Assembly: GCF_001307805.1 (NCBI RefSeq) | Contig: NZ_CP013862.1 | Span: forward strand, 2,046,001-2,110,000 | Direction: 5' to 3' | Length of the DNA stretch: 64,000 bases | Origin: Lentibacillus amyloliquefaciens | GTDB lineage: Bacteria; Bacillota; Bacilli; Bacillales; Amphibacillaceae | In this document: positions 9,779 to 18,269 of the stretch, one piece after another | How positions within the stretch are numbered: the stretch's first letter is position 1 | Layout: each line of letters opens with the position of its first letter | Position numbers and translations under genes: made by a program | The notes under the pieces: generated by a model | Database searches by the model: none | The model's input: the letters and a program-made list of their open reading frames with translations, nothing else | What the model was told of the DNA's origin: nothing

Positions 9779-10160
9779 TGGAATATACTCGCTTTCCGTG
9801 GGCTCACCACGAGCCTCCTAGTGAGCAAAGTTCGCTCACTGCGGGGTCTACAAGAGCTCGCTGTCCCACAGGAGTCTTCGTGTGTTTCCTCCGCTAGTGA
9901 CACGTTTGATTGGAGCCGAGGCAGTCAACTCCTGCGGGAAAAACAACGGCTGAAGATCCCGCAGGACAAGGAAAGCTTCGACAGTAACACATCGCACGAA
10001 GAAAAAGTGATTTTCTTTTTCGAGGAAGCGGTTTTTGCTTCCGAGGAAGCTGAAGCGTTGCCCTAAGGTGCGCGACTTGCCCACAGCGTAAATCAACACT
10101 GTCACTGTTTCGCAATTTATGGATGTTGCGACAAAATAACAACTTTTACGAGAACAGCCT
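9779..10160. repeat. Composite GC-rich dispersed repeat (modules 1 and 2 plus tail)
   Basis: Module 1 (about 9779-9896) has CGCTTTCCG, GAGCCTCCT, CTGCGGGGTCT, CAGGAGTCTTCG and TTTCCTCCGCT in order. Module 2 (about 9906-10098) runs from TTGATTGGAG through AACTCCTGCGGGA, TGAAGCGTTGCCC and AAGGTGCGCGACT to AAATCAACA, with about 55 bp of extra sequence. A tail with TTTATGGAT and GCGACAAAA follows. The same module 2 plus tail recurs at 43766-43960. Stretch 9508-9778 has no feature I recognise. Confidence 0.75.
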
Positions 10161-11231
10161 TCATGGTAAATACGGCAACATTTTTTGATGCGAAACAGGA
10201 AAAGGGTGATCTTCCATTTTCTTACAGCTCACGAACTGCAGGCGCTCATCGTCTGAAGTTTCACTGGCAGTCGTTGCAGTGACGACTTCCAGCTGCCATA
10301 TGATATGCGTGAACACATGCTTCAAGTCGACCTGCTTAGCTGACAATTCAACATCTATGCCATATTCCAGCCGGAACCAATTTTCAATATGTTCCTTGCC
10401 GATTTCACCCGTCGGGACCATCGGGAATTGCCACATATTTGCCAAGAGACCATCTTCAGGCCTTTTTTCGATCACATATTCATTGTGGTTATTTTTGATT
10501 AACAAAACCGTATACGACATTTTTTTCTGTTTTTTTGCTTTCGATTTAAATGGCAGTTCGTGCACACGCCCTTCCTGAAATGCCCGGCAATGCTCCTGGA
10601 CCGGACAGAACATGCACATCGGTTCTTTAGGCGTGCAGACTAATGCTCCAAGCTCCATGATGCCTTGATTGAACGATGAAGGGTCCTCATGGGAAATAAG
10701 CGCTTCAGCATAACGTTCAAATTGCTTTTTTACCTTTGGGTCTGCGATATCATCTTCTATTTTCAAGACACGCGCCAGAACACGCATGACGTTGCCATCT
10801 ACTGCCGGCAGTACCTGATCAAAAGCAATCGATAAAATGGCTCCCTTTGTGTATGGCCCTATGCCTTTTAACTTCCCCAGTCGTTTCGGATCATCCGGTA
10901 CTTTACCGCCATATGATTCAGCAACTTCGCGAACGGCGTTTTGTAAATTCCGTGCACGGGAATAGTAACCAAGACCTTCCCATGTTTTTAAAACTTCCTG
11001 GGGATCTGCATAAGCTAAATCATATAGCGTTGGATATTTTGACATAAACCGCTGAAAATAAGGAATAACCGTATTAACCTGCGTCTGCTGAAGCATTATC
11101 TCGGAAACCCAGACTTTATACGGATCCTGATCCTTGCGCCATGGCAGGTCACGCTTATTGTTTTGATACCAATCAATCAGTTTTTCCTGAAAGCCTTGAA
11201 TGTCAAAACTCTGTAAGATTTTATCACTCAT
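10161..11231 (-). CDS. mutY: A/G-specific adenine DNA glycosylase MutY
   Basis: A 356-residue base-excision repair enzyme that removes adenine opposite 8-oxoguanine. Visible are the catalytic Glu region (MLQQTQVNTV), the helix-hairpin-helix LKGIGPYTKGAI, the catalytic Asp in PAVDGNVMRV, the [4Fe-4S] cysteines in CTPKEPMCMFCPVQEHC, and a C-terminal NUDIX-like 8-oxoG recognition domain. Position next to yfhP matches B. subtilis yfhQ. It is divergent from yfhP. Confidence 0.95.
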   Translation of the reverse strand: MSDKILQSFDIQGFQEKLIDWYQNNKRDLPWRKDQDPYKVWVSEIMLQQTQVNTVIPYFQRFMSKYPTLYDLAYADPQEVLKTWEGLGYYSRARNLQNAVREVAESYGGKVPDDPKRLGKLKGIGPYTKGAILSIAFDQVLPAVDGNVMRVLARVLKIEDDIADPKVKKQFERYAEALISHEDPSSFNQGIMELGALVCTPKEPMCMFCPVQEHCRAFQEGRVHELPFKSKAKKQKKMSYTVLLIKNNHNEYVIEKRPEDGLLANMWQFPMVPTGEIGKEHIENWFRLEYGIDVELSAKQVDLKHVFTHIIWQLEVVTATTASETSDDERLQFVSCKKMEDHPFPVSHQKMLPYLP

Positions 11232-11331
11232 TAGATAACTTCCTTTGTGTTATAATTAAAGTAACCTATATTAAAATTACACGTGTTGATATAGATTACA
11301 ACTGTACAAATCGAATATTAGGAGGAACCTT

Positions 11332-12317
11332 ATGGACACAGGCACCCATATTGTTATGGGGTTGCAATCGGCGGGCTTGCTACACTGGATCCCGCTGTGC
11401 AAAATGATCCTGGTATGTTTGCCGCTGTGTTAGCCGGAACTGTCATAGGTTCACATGCACCGGATTTCGATACCGTATTAAAATTGCGCAACAACGCTGT
11501 TTATATACGGCATCATCGGGGCGCGACACACTCGATTCCCGCAGTTCTGATATGGGGTGTGCTAATAGCCGGTGTCATTTATGCAATCGTGCCGGGCCTC
11601 AGTTTTCTGCATTTATGGGCATGGACGGCGCTTTCCGTCATCATCCATGTTCTTGTTGATATACCGAATGCCTATGGAACACAAGCTTATCGGCCATTTA
11701 CAAATAGATGGGTTGCACATGGGGTCATTAATACGTTCGATCCGTATATTTTCCTGCTCCATATTGGCGGGATAATCGCATGGCTGTTTGGAGCGAATCC
11801 GGGATATACGTTTTTGACGATTTATGCCGTTATTGCACTTTACTATGTCAAACGGTATATGGATAAACGTGACATTGTAAGGACGATTAAAGAATTTTAC
11901 CCGAACACTGAGCAGATTGCAACCTCTCCAACCATTAAGCAAAATCAATGGCGTGTAGCCATTACGACAACCGATTATTTTTATGTAGGATCGGTCATCG
12001 ATGGTCATATTAACATCGTTGATCAATTTGAAAAGATCCCGTTACCGGACAATCAGCTGTTTGAACTGGCGAAAAAGGATAAGAACATTGCTGCATTTTT
12101 ATCCTTCTCTCCGGTTTACCGTTGGGAAGTGCACGATTTTGATGACTTTACCGAAGTACGGTTCATTGATTTGCGGTACCGGTCAAATGAACGCTATCCG
12201 TTTGTGGCCGTAGTGCAAATTGATGATAACATGCGTATTCAGACTTCTTATACCGGATGGATCTTTTCTGAACAAAAACTGCAGCATAAACTGGATATCG
12301 GTGATAATCCGGTATAA
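11332..12317 (+). pseudogene. yfhP: YfhP-type membrane metal-dependent hydrolase, frameshifted near the start
   Basis: The natural start is the ATG at 11332 after TTAGGAGGAACCT, giving MDTGTHIVMG. After the GGGG run at 11358-11361 that frame fails, and the homologous frame (VAIGGLATLDPAV, then DPGMFAAVLAG) continues one base out of register to 12317. One G appears to be missing. The intact protein would be about 328 residues, a DUF457/YdjM-like membrane protein with early His and Asp metal ligands (GSHAPDFD). It could be a genuine mutation or a base-calling error in the G run. Confidence 0.85.
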
Positions 12318-12353
12318 CAGCAGCCAGCGCACAGCCCGGCTGTTGTTTTTTTT
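12316..12353 (+). terminator. Terminator of yfhP
   Basis: The stem AACAGCAGCC / GGCTGTTGTT is followed by eight T residues. Confidence 0.8.
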
Positions 12354-12378
12354 CAGGTTCCAGCAAACATGCTGCAGT

Positions 12379-12717
12379 TTACGATGCCTCTATCTTGTCC
12401 CCGAGCAGTGATATTGGTAATGCTTCTTCTTTTTCGTGCGCTTCATCCAATAAATTGACGCGATGGCCCCATGCAAACACACCGTTTATATAATTAATTT
12501 TAAATTTATAGCCAGGGTCGCCTTTCAGCTCATATACCTCATGCGGCTTGAAATCACCCGGGTTCATCATGTAAGCAATCGCCATCTGCATCTTTCGTTC
12601 GTTGATGGCCACTTCACTGATATTGCCAAACTGCTCGGCTTTTTGTGCTTTTTCCTTCAATCTGCCGACTTCCTCGCGCAGCTGATCTACTGTGTAATCA
12701 CTATATCTGTAATCCAT
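12379..12717 (-). CDS. yfhH: YfhH family protein
   Basis: A 112-residue soluble protein of the YfhH family, function unknown. The N-terminal half is a charged amphipathic helix (VDQLREEVGRLKEKAQKAEQ), and the C-terminal half is beta-rich, with YKFKINYINGVFAWG. The ATG at 12717 follows AAGGGAGCAATCAAA. It lies between recX and yfhP as in B. subtilis. Bases 12718-12936 show no further gene. Confidence 0.85.
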   Translation of the reverse strand: MDYRYSDYTVDQLREEVGRLKEKAQKAEQFGNISEVAINERKMQMAIAYMMNPGDFKPHEVYELKGDPGYKFKINYINGVFAWGHRVNLLDEAHEKEEALPISLLGDKIEAS

Positions 12718-12936
12718 TTTGATTGCTCCCTTCTCTATCAGTTTACATTTTATCAATAGTTAAGGAAATTGAATACTCCTGTCACTTGCTCGCTACTATT
12801 ACAATATGATGTTGATTTTTCATCATTTCAGGCGAAACGTCATCACTGACCTTTAGCATAGCCGAATTCAAAAAAAGCACACTTGCCTTTGCTGCAAATG
12901 CGCCATGGTAAAAATTAACTTATGCGGTTGGATTGA

Positions 12937-13755
12937 TCATGATTTCCTGAAGTTCCCAAATACTTCACTGGTTTCACTTATACTGACAAACGCTTTCGGA
13001 TCTGTATTCTTAATAAGATGCTTGACAAGTGCCAGTTCATAGCGAGTGATAACAGTATACAGCACTTTGTTTTCATTATTCGTGTAAGCGCCATAGCCAT
13101 TCATGACCGTAATACCTCTGATCAAATTGCCAATAAGTTCATTTTTTAGCTCTTCACCTTTCGTTGTGACAACCATCAGACTTAATTTTATATGACGGGT
13201 ATGAATACGGTCGATTACAACACCTGTAATATAAATAGAGGCCATCGTCAATAATGCCAAATTCCAGGAAAACACAAACCCTGATATAAACACGACAGTA
13301 CTATTGATGCCAAAAATCAATGCACCAAGCGGGATATCATGTTTTTGAGTAACAACGAGCCCTATAATATCAGCGCCCCCAGTGGATCCGTTCAATCGGA
13401 CAATGAGACCAATCCCAACACCTGTAATGATACCTCCGAATACCGCTGACAATAACGGATCTGCTGCTACCTGCAATATCGGGATATACTGCATCGACAT
13501 AGATGTGATAAAGACAGAAAGGACACTGTTCCATATAAATTCCTTCCCCAGCCTCATTAATCCAATAAGAAATACAGGAATGTTTAAAACAACAAGCCAG
13601 ATACCTGAGTTCAATGGGGAAACAAGCCCCAAAATCATAGCAAGACCTGTTACACCGCCTGATAATACCTCATGCGGAAGCAGAAACATATTAAAGGCAA
13701 ATCCTAAAATAATCGAAGCAGCAAACAGAACAGCATATTTATAAACATGATACAT
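12937..13755 (-). CDS. YitT family membrane protein (DUF161/DUF2179)
   Basis: A protein of about 272 residues with five to six membrane segments over residues 1-175 and a soluble C-terminal DUF2179 domain (IRGITVMNGYGAYTN, then ISETSEVFGNF). The family is widespread in Firmicutes and its function is not established. Motifs LPHEVLSGGVTGLAMIL and GSTGGADIIG are typical. Three in-frame start candidates lie together; the ATG at 13755 is 9 bp from GGGGG and best spaced. Confidence 0.88.
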   Translation of the reverse strand: MYHVYKYAVLFAASIILGFAFNMFLLPHEVLSGGVTGLAMILGLVSPLNSGIWLVVLNIPVFLIGLMRLGKEFIWNSVLSVFITSMSMQYIPILQVAADPLLSAVFGGIITGVGIGLIVRLNGSTGGADIIGLVVTQKHDIPLGALIFGINSTVVFISGFVFSWNLALLTMASIYITGVVIDRIHTRHIKLSLMVVTTKGEELKNELIGNLIRGITVMNGYGAYTNNENKVLYTVITRYELALVKHLIKNTDPKAFVSISETSEVFGNFRKS

Positions 13756-13792
13756 TGACATGACCCCCAATCAGGCATTCTAAAGCGAAACT

Positions 13793-13906
13793 TCATTCAG
13801 TGAAGTGTTTTTCTTCACTGAATGTTAGTTAAGCAGAATCGGACATTTACGGACAGTTAAACGCCGTTCTTGGGCGGGTTACTGTCCGTTACATGCGGGA
13901 TAAAAA
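13793..13906 (+). repeat. Two-hairpin dispersed element, copy A
   Basis: The first hairpin has arms CATTCAGTGAAG / CTTCACTGAATG (13794-13824). A second, with arms CGGACAGT / ACTGTCCG and an inner CGCC / GGCG, lies in 13840-13890, and the element ends with TTACATGCGGGATAAAA. Copy C (63572-63686) keeps both hairpins with paired changes. The rest of 13756-14154 has no gene. Confidence 0.7.
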
Positions 13907-14154
13907 CACCTAACGAATTTTAGGGGTCATACAGCAAAAAGTCAATATCTTTCTTAACATTGATTTTGTTTTTTGTTTCAACAAATCTTATAACGGGAAC
14001 AAGTCAGTTCTCTATGGGGGCATTTCCAAAAATAGTATAATTATATCGAAGGTTCATGATATCCTTGTGCTAAAGACATTTCAGAAGAATACCCATGCTG
14101 AGGAGGCATTCTCTATAGCAGAGAAAATTACGTTATTATTTGGAGGGATACAGA

Positions 14155-14814
14155 ATGTCTACGGTTGCCATTACCGGTGCGGGTAGCGGCCTTGGCCGTG
14201 CACTGGCACTGAAATATGCCAAAAATGATTATAAAGTGTTTTTACTGGGACGCGATGACACGAAACTTCATCTTGTCCAGAAAGAAATTCAACAAAAGGG
14301 AGGTCATGCAGAAGTAATCTTATGCGACGTGCAGGAGCCCGCTTCAGTGAGCATTGCTTTTCAGCAAATCGGCGAACTGGATGTTTTCATTAATAATGCA
14401 GGCGTCGGAATTTTTGGTCCGCTGGAAGATTACACAAGCGAAGATATCGACAAAACACTCAACACCAATGTTAAAGGTGCCATTCTGACCGTTCAGTCTG
14501 CACTTCCCCTTATCCGTAAAAATAGCGGACGAATTTTGACGATTATTTCAACGGCCGGTCTGCGCGGCAAAGTGCATGAATCCATTTATTCTGCCAGCAA
14601 ATTTGCAGTAAAAGGGCTTACGGAAAGTCTGCAAAAAGAATGGAAAGATGACCCTATCGCTATCACTGCCGTTTACATGGGCGGTATGAACACCCCGTTT
14701 TGGGATAAATCATCCCATGTCGAAGATCCTTCCGTTCTGAAAGGGCCAGAAGGTGTGGCTGAACAGATTTTCAATGAAGACGACGGCCGCAGCGAAATTG
14801 TGATTGACCAGTAA
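14155..14814 (+). CDS. Short-chain dehydrogenase/reductase (SDR)
   Basis: A 219-residue classical SDR. It shows the cofactor motif TGAGSGLG at residues 7-14, the structural NNAG motif, and the catalytic Ser (IISTAG) and YSASK. The ATG at 14155 follows TTGGAGGGATACAGA. It is a stand-alone gene convergent with recX. The reaction cannot be predicted from the sequence. Confidence 0.87.
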   Translation: MSTVAITGAGSGLGRALALKYAKNDYKVFLLGRDDTKLHLVQKEIQQKGGHAEVILCDVQEPASVSIAFQQIGELDVFINNAGVGIFGPLEDYTSEDIDKTLNTNVKGAILTVQSALPLIRKNSGRILTIISTAGLRGKVHESIYSASKFAVKGLTESLQKEWKDDPIAITAVYMGGMNTPFWDKSSHVEDPSVLKGPEGVAEQIFNEDDGRSEIVIDQ

Positions 14815-14859
14815 GAGCCTTTTTCAATAAGCAAGCGTCGGATGTTATATTGAGCAGTC

Positions 14860-15672
14860 TTATTGTTCCATGTACTCGTCTAAAAACGTATTGATTAAAT
14901 CAATTGTGAAGCCTTTGCGATACAGGGCTTCTTTTACTTTTTGGCTGAGCTGAAAGCCACTGTATTTCTGCCGATGTTTGTGCAGCAGTTTTTCACCCTG
15001 TTTAACAAGCGCTTCCCATTCCGCATCGTCATCTTTTTGGTTCTGAAGCTCTGATGTCACTTCCTTAACCACATCACCTGTAAAGCCTTTTTGCATCAGC
15101 GTTCCCTGCATTTTCTGGACCTGCTGGCGAAATGACTTTTTGCTGTTTGAACGAAGGTTTTTCTCGGCGAGTTTCAATGCTTTTTCAAATTGGACATCAA
15201 ATGAATAAATAGCCACAGCTTCACTGGCCAGCTCCTCAGCTACGCCTTTTTGCAGCAGTTCCTGTCTGACGAGAATCGGACCTTTGCTTGACGTATTCAT
15301 GCGCGTCCGCACAAAGCTACGGGCAAATTCCCGGTCATCTGTAAGTCCTTCTTCATTAAGCTTTTTCATTATTTGTGAAATATGTTCCTCATCCACTTCT
15401 TTTTGAACAAGATAATCACGCATTTCTTTTTTTGTGCGCATCCGGTAGCTTAAATAATTGATGGCAAGGGTATAGTGTTTATGAAGTGTATCTTTCTGGA
15501 TGAGAACGGTCACGGTGCTGTCGTCCAGCTCCATCTGTTTGCGCAGCCGATATTCAACTAATATCGATTCATCGACACTGAACCCATACTTTTCCCCACC
15601 TCCGTCATCCAGAAAAATATTGTAGCGATCTTTATGTTTCTTTTGTGTTGTGATCCGGGTGATTTTAGGCAT
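14860..15672 (-). CDS. recX: Recombination regulator RecX
   Basis: A 270-residue RecX protein, which modulates RecA filament assembly. Three-helix RecX repeats are visible, for example YLSYRMRTKKEMRDYL and FARSFVRTRMNTSSKGPILVRQEL (split here as family signature), with a C-terminal repeat ending LINTFLDEYME. The second ATG (15672) is preferred: GGGAGG is then 7 bp upstream and the protein begins MPKITRIT as in B. subtilis. It lies between yfhH and yfhF, the conserved order. Confidence 0.92.
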   Translation of the reverse strand: MPKITRITTQKKHKDRYNIFLDDGGGEKYGFSVDESILVEYRLRKQMELDDSTVTVLIQKDTLHKHYTLAINYLSYRMRTKKEMRDYLVQKEVDEEHISQIMKKLNEEGLTDDREFARSFVRTRMNTSSKGPILVRQELLQKGVAEELASEAVAIYSFDVQFEKALKLAEKNLRSNSKKSFRQQVQKMQGTLMQKGFTGDVVKEVTSELQNQKDDDAEWEALVKQGEKLLHKHRQKYSGFQLSQKVKEALYRKGFTIDLINTFLDEYMEQ

Positions 15673-15779
15673 CATCTTCCCTCCCTTTTCAAACTATTAT
15701 ATCATGTAAAGGACTGGAAAAATCAGTACACCAAAAGAAAAATATTTACTGACAGTTGATCCCTCTCCTAATCTTCATC

Positions 15780-15838
15780 GTATACGCGTACATTTGGGCT
15801 GGGGGTCATACTGCCAGTTGCATGCAGGATAAAACTTA
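15780..15838 (+). repeat. Degenerate partial copy of the two-hairpin element
   Basis: The stretch retains ACATTTGGG, GGGTCATACTG and a terminal GCATGCAGGATAAAA that align with the 3' half of the elements at 13836-13906 and 63614-63686. Confidence 0.45.
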
Positions 15839-15858
15839 AAGTGATCGGAGTGACTGGA

Positions 15859-16746
15859 ATGAATATCATGATAACCGGCGGAACCGGATTTGTTGGTACT
15901 CACCTGACAAAGGAACTCACTGAAAAAGGGCATCACGTGTACGTACTAACCCGCTCACCTGAGAAGCGTACAGACACCAATCATATCGCATACATCGGCT
16001 ATGACCATCCGGTTAAAGATCTGCCGAGAATTCATGCGGTCATTAACCTTGCCGGCGACTCACTGTTCGGTTATTGGACCAGAAAGAAAAAGAAAGTCAT
16101 CCGCACTAGCCGGATTAACACCACGCAAAAGGTCATCAGGATGATGGAACAAATGGAAACTAAACCGGATGTATTCATCAGCGGTTCAGCCGTCGGTTTT
16201 TACGGAACGTCAGAAGAACTCATATTCACAGAACAAACCATAAACCCCGGAGATGACTTCCTGGCCGATGTTGTTGTGGATTGGGAACAGACGGCAAAAC
16301 AGGCGGAACAGCTTGGCATTCGAACTGTTTATACACGATTTGGTGTCATTTTGGGACAAGTTGGTGCGCTGCCTCTGATGAAACTTCCGGTTAAAATGTT
16401 TGCAGGCGGCAGGATTGGAAACGGTGAGCAGTGGGTTTCCTGGGTTCATATAAAAGATGTTGTCGGTCTAATACATTTTTGCATGTTTAACGAACAAATC
16501 AACGGACCCGTCAATGTGACCGCACCCAATCCGAAACGGAATAAAGATTTCACCCGTGTGCTTGCCGATATCCTTAACCGCCCCTTCTGGCTCCCGGCCC
16601 CAGCCTTTATGGTCTGGACAGCTATCGGGGAGATGAGCTTATTAATCGAAAAAGGGCAGTATGTTTTGCCGAAAAAAGCCAAAGACTTTCATTATCCGTT
16701 TTCCTATCCGGATCTCAAAGAGGCACTTGATGAAACAGAACGATAG
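15859..16746 (+). CDS. yfhF: TIGR01777-type epimerase (SDR39U1 family)
   Basis: A 295-residue extended-SDR protein matching YfhF. The N-terminal MNIMITGGTGFVGTHL carries the GxxGxxG nucleotide-binding loop; INLAGDSLFGYWT and SGSAVGFYG are characteristic of the SDR39U1 branch, and the DUF1731-like C-terminus ends KEALDETER. The ATG at 15859 follows CGGAGTGACTGGA. Substrate unknown. It is divergent from recX, as in B. subtilis. Confidence 0.88.
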   Translation: MNIMITGGTGFVGTHLTKELTEKGHHVYVLTRSPEKRTDTNHIAYIGYDHPVKDLPRIHAVINLAGDSLFGYWTRKKKKVIRTSRINTTQKVIRMMEQMETKPDVFISGSAVGFYGTSEELIFTEQTINPGDDFLADVVVDWEQTAKQAEQLGIRTVYTRFGVILGQVGALPLMKLPVKMFAGGRIGNGEQWVSWVHIKDVVGLIHFCMFNEQINGPVNVTAPNPKRNKDFTRVLADILNRPFWLPAPAFMVWTAIGEMSLLIEKGQYVLPKKAKDFHYPFSYPDLKEALDETER

Positions 16747-16773
16747 ATGCGATCTTTATGGCAGGATAAGCCA

Positions 16774-16813
16774 AAAAGGAAATTGCAGTTAAGATGGCGA
16801 TTTCCTTTTGTTT
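16774..16813 (+). terminator. Terminator of yfhF
   Basis: Stem AAAAGGAAAT / ATTTCCTTTT followed by GTTT. Confidence 0.6.
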
Positions 16814-16982
16814 ATCCACAGAAAATCATCCTGTGTTGATAACTCGCTGAAATCCTTCCACAAAAAGGTCAGTTATTCACACCGGTCCAGTGGATAACTT
16901 TACAACCTTGTGTGGATAGTGTGTATAAACCTGTTGATTACTTTAGTTGAGCTGTTCATGCTGTTGAAAGTTTTGTGGATAT
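16812..16982. promoter_or_regulatory. DnaA-box cluster
   Basis: Against the DnaA box TTATCCACA there is one perfect match (16812-16820, plus). Six further 9-mers have one mismatch: 16873-16881 (plus) and 16834-16842, 16889-16897, 16911-16919, 16920-16928 and 16974-16982 (minus). Another at 16932-16940 has two. Seven good boxes in 171 bp of intergenic DNA far exceeds chance. B. subtilis has comparable clusters away from oriC that titrate DnaA or repress initiation (known). No dnaA, dnaN or AT-rich unwinding element lies here, so oriC itself is unlikely. Confidence 0.75.
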
Positions 16983-17149
16983 CAATTAGCTCGTAAACAC
17001 AACTCAAGGCATTATTCCCCCCTTGATTATTTCAAAACATCCGAGGGAAAGCTTATCAACTCCTGTCTTAAGAATCCCCGCGAGAGCAACGATTCAAATT
17101 TAAATACAAGATAAAGAAACTTTCTAAGCTCATGATTGGAGTGCTCATA

Positions 17150-17359
17150 TTGGATGTCATCGATCTTTTAAGCAAAATCAACTGGGGTGTAATAGCACCA
17201 TTGATCGTTATTCAATTCATTTTGCTGATTGTTGCGGCTATAGACCTTATCCGTGCGGAAAAAACAAATGGGCCAAAGTGGATGTGGATTCTGGTCATTA
17301 TTTTGATTAACTTTGTTGGACCGGTTCTTTATTTTATTTTTGGAAGGAGAAACGACTAA
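17150..17359 (+). CDS. yxlE: Small PLDc_N-type membrane protein (YxlE-like)
   Basis: A 69-residue protein with two membrane segments, LIVIQFILLIVAAIDLI and MWILVIILINFVGPVLYFIF, joined by a short loop. This is the phospholipase-D N-terminal (PLDc_N) membrane module. The TTG at 17150 is chosen because GGAG lies 8 bp upstream; an ATG at 17132 lacks a ribosome site. In B. subtilis yxlE, yxlF and yxlG form part of the sigY operon, and YxlE helps restrain SigY. Here the next two genes match yxlF and yxlG but no sigma gene is present. Confidence 0.75.
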   Translation: MDVIDLLSKINWGVIAPLIVIQFILLIVAAIDLIRAEKTNGPKWMWILVIILINFVGPVLYFIFGRRND

Positions 17360-17360
17360 A

Positions 17361-18269
17361 ATGATCTTGCTAAGCGCAGACAATTTAACCAAAATTTATG
17401 ACCGCCAACCTGTAGTCGACAGAGTCAGCTTCAAGTTTGAATCCGGTAAATGCATCGCCCTGATTGGTCCAAATGGTGCCGGTAAAACAACAACACTCAG
17501 AACGCTTTCAGGATTAATTAAGCCGACAAGCGGAACCATTACATTTGCTGGTAAGAAACAAAATGCTGATAATCGGGAATCAATTGGCTATTTGCCGCAG
17601 CACCCTGTCTTTTTTAAATGGATGAGTGGGAAAGAGTTCCTTGTCTATGTCGGCCGTCTTGCTCATTTATCCAAACAGAAATCCGTTAAACGAGCGGAAA
17701 AACTGCTTGAGCGTGTCGGCCTTTCAGAATCCGCTAATAAAAGAATCGGCAAATATTCCGGCGGCATGAAACAGCGGCTCGGCATTGCTCAGGCGATGAT
17801 TCACCAGCCAAAGCTGCTGATGCTTGATGAACCGGTATCCTCACTCGATCCGATTGGCAGACGGGAAGTACTGACATTAATGGAAGAGCTGAAAAACGAT
17901 ATAACGATTTTATTTTCGACACATATTTTAAGTGATGCGGACGAAGTGAGTGATGAATTACTGCTCCTGCATGAAGGCAGAATCATGGAATCAGGATCAA
18001 TGACTGACCTTCGGGAAAGATATCAAACTGCCAAAATTGAACTCAGTTTTGAAGGGGATTTAATCGTCTACAGGGAAAAGCTAAACGCCCTTAAGCATGT
18101 CACAAATTCGTGGATCGACCGCGGGTATCTTCATGTGACCGTCAGCGATATGACAGCAGCCCGGCATGATATTTTAGCAGCCGCTTCAGCTGAAGAATGG
18201 GCACTTACATCTTTCAGCATCAACCGGACTTCTCTTGAAGATATGTTCATGAAGGCGGTGAAGAGCTGA
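17361..18269 (+). CDS. yxlF: ABC transporter ATP-binding protein (YxlF-like)
   Basis: A 302-residue ATPase with Walker A GPNGAGKTT near residue 35, signature YSGGMKQR, Walker B LLMLDEPVSSLDP and switch His in FSTHIL. The C-terminal extension of about 90 residues is usual for NosF/CcmA-type ATPases. The ATG at 17361 follows AAGGAGAAACGACTAAA, 1 bp beyond the previous stop, and its own stop overlaps the permease ATG. The substrate is unknown. Confidence 0.9.
   Translation: MILLSADNLTKIYDRQPVVDRVSFKFESGKCIALIGPNGAGKTTTLRTLSGLIKPTSGTITFAGKKQNADNRESIGYLPQHPVFFKWMSGKEFLVYVGRLAHLSKQKSVKRAEKLLERVGLSESANKRIGKYSGGMKQRLGIAQAMIHQPKLLMLDEPVSSLDPIGRREVLTLMEELKNDITILFSTHILSDADEVSDELLLLHEGRIMESGSMTDLRERYQTAKIELSFEGDLIVYREKLNALKHVTNSWIDRGYLHVTVSDMTAARHDILAAASAEEWALTSFSINRTSLEDMFMKAVKS

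Noticed and set aside
9821..10105. Small proteins of 81-85 residues within the composite repeat
   Set aside because: They arise from GC-rich repeat DNA, occur on both strands at once, and are not preserved in the other repeat copies.
16812..16982. Chromosome replication origin (oriC)
   Set aside because: DnaA boxes are present, but dnaA, dnaN, rpmH and an AT-rich unwinding region are not.
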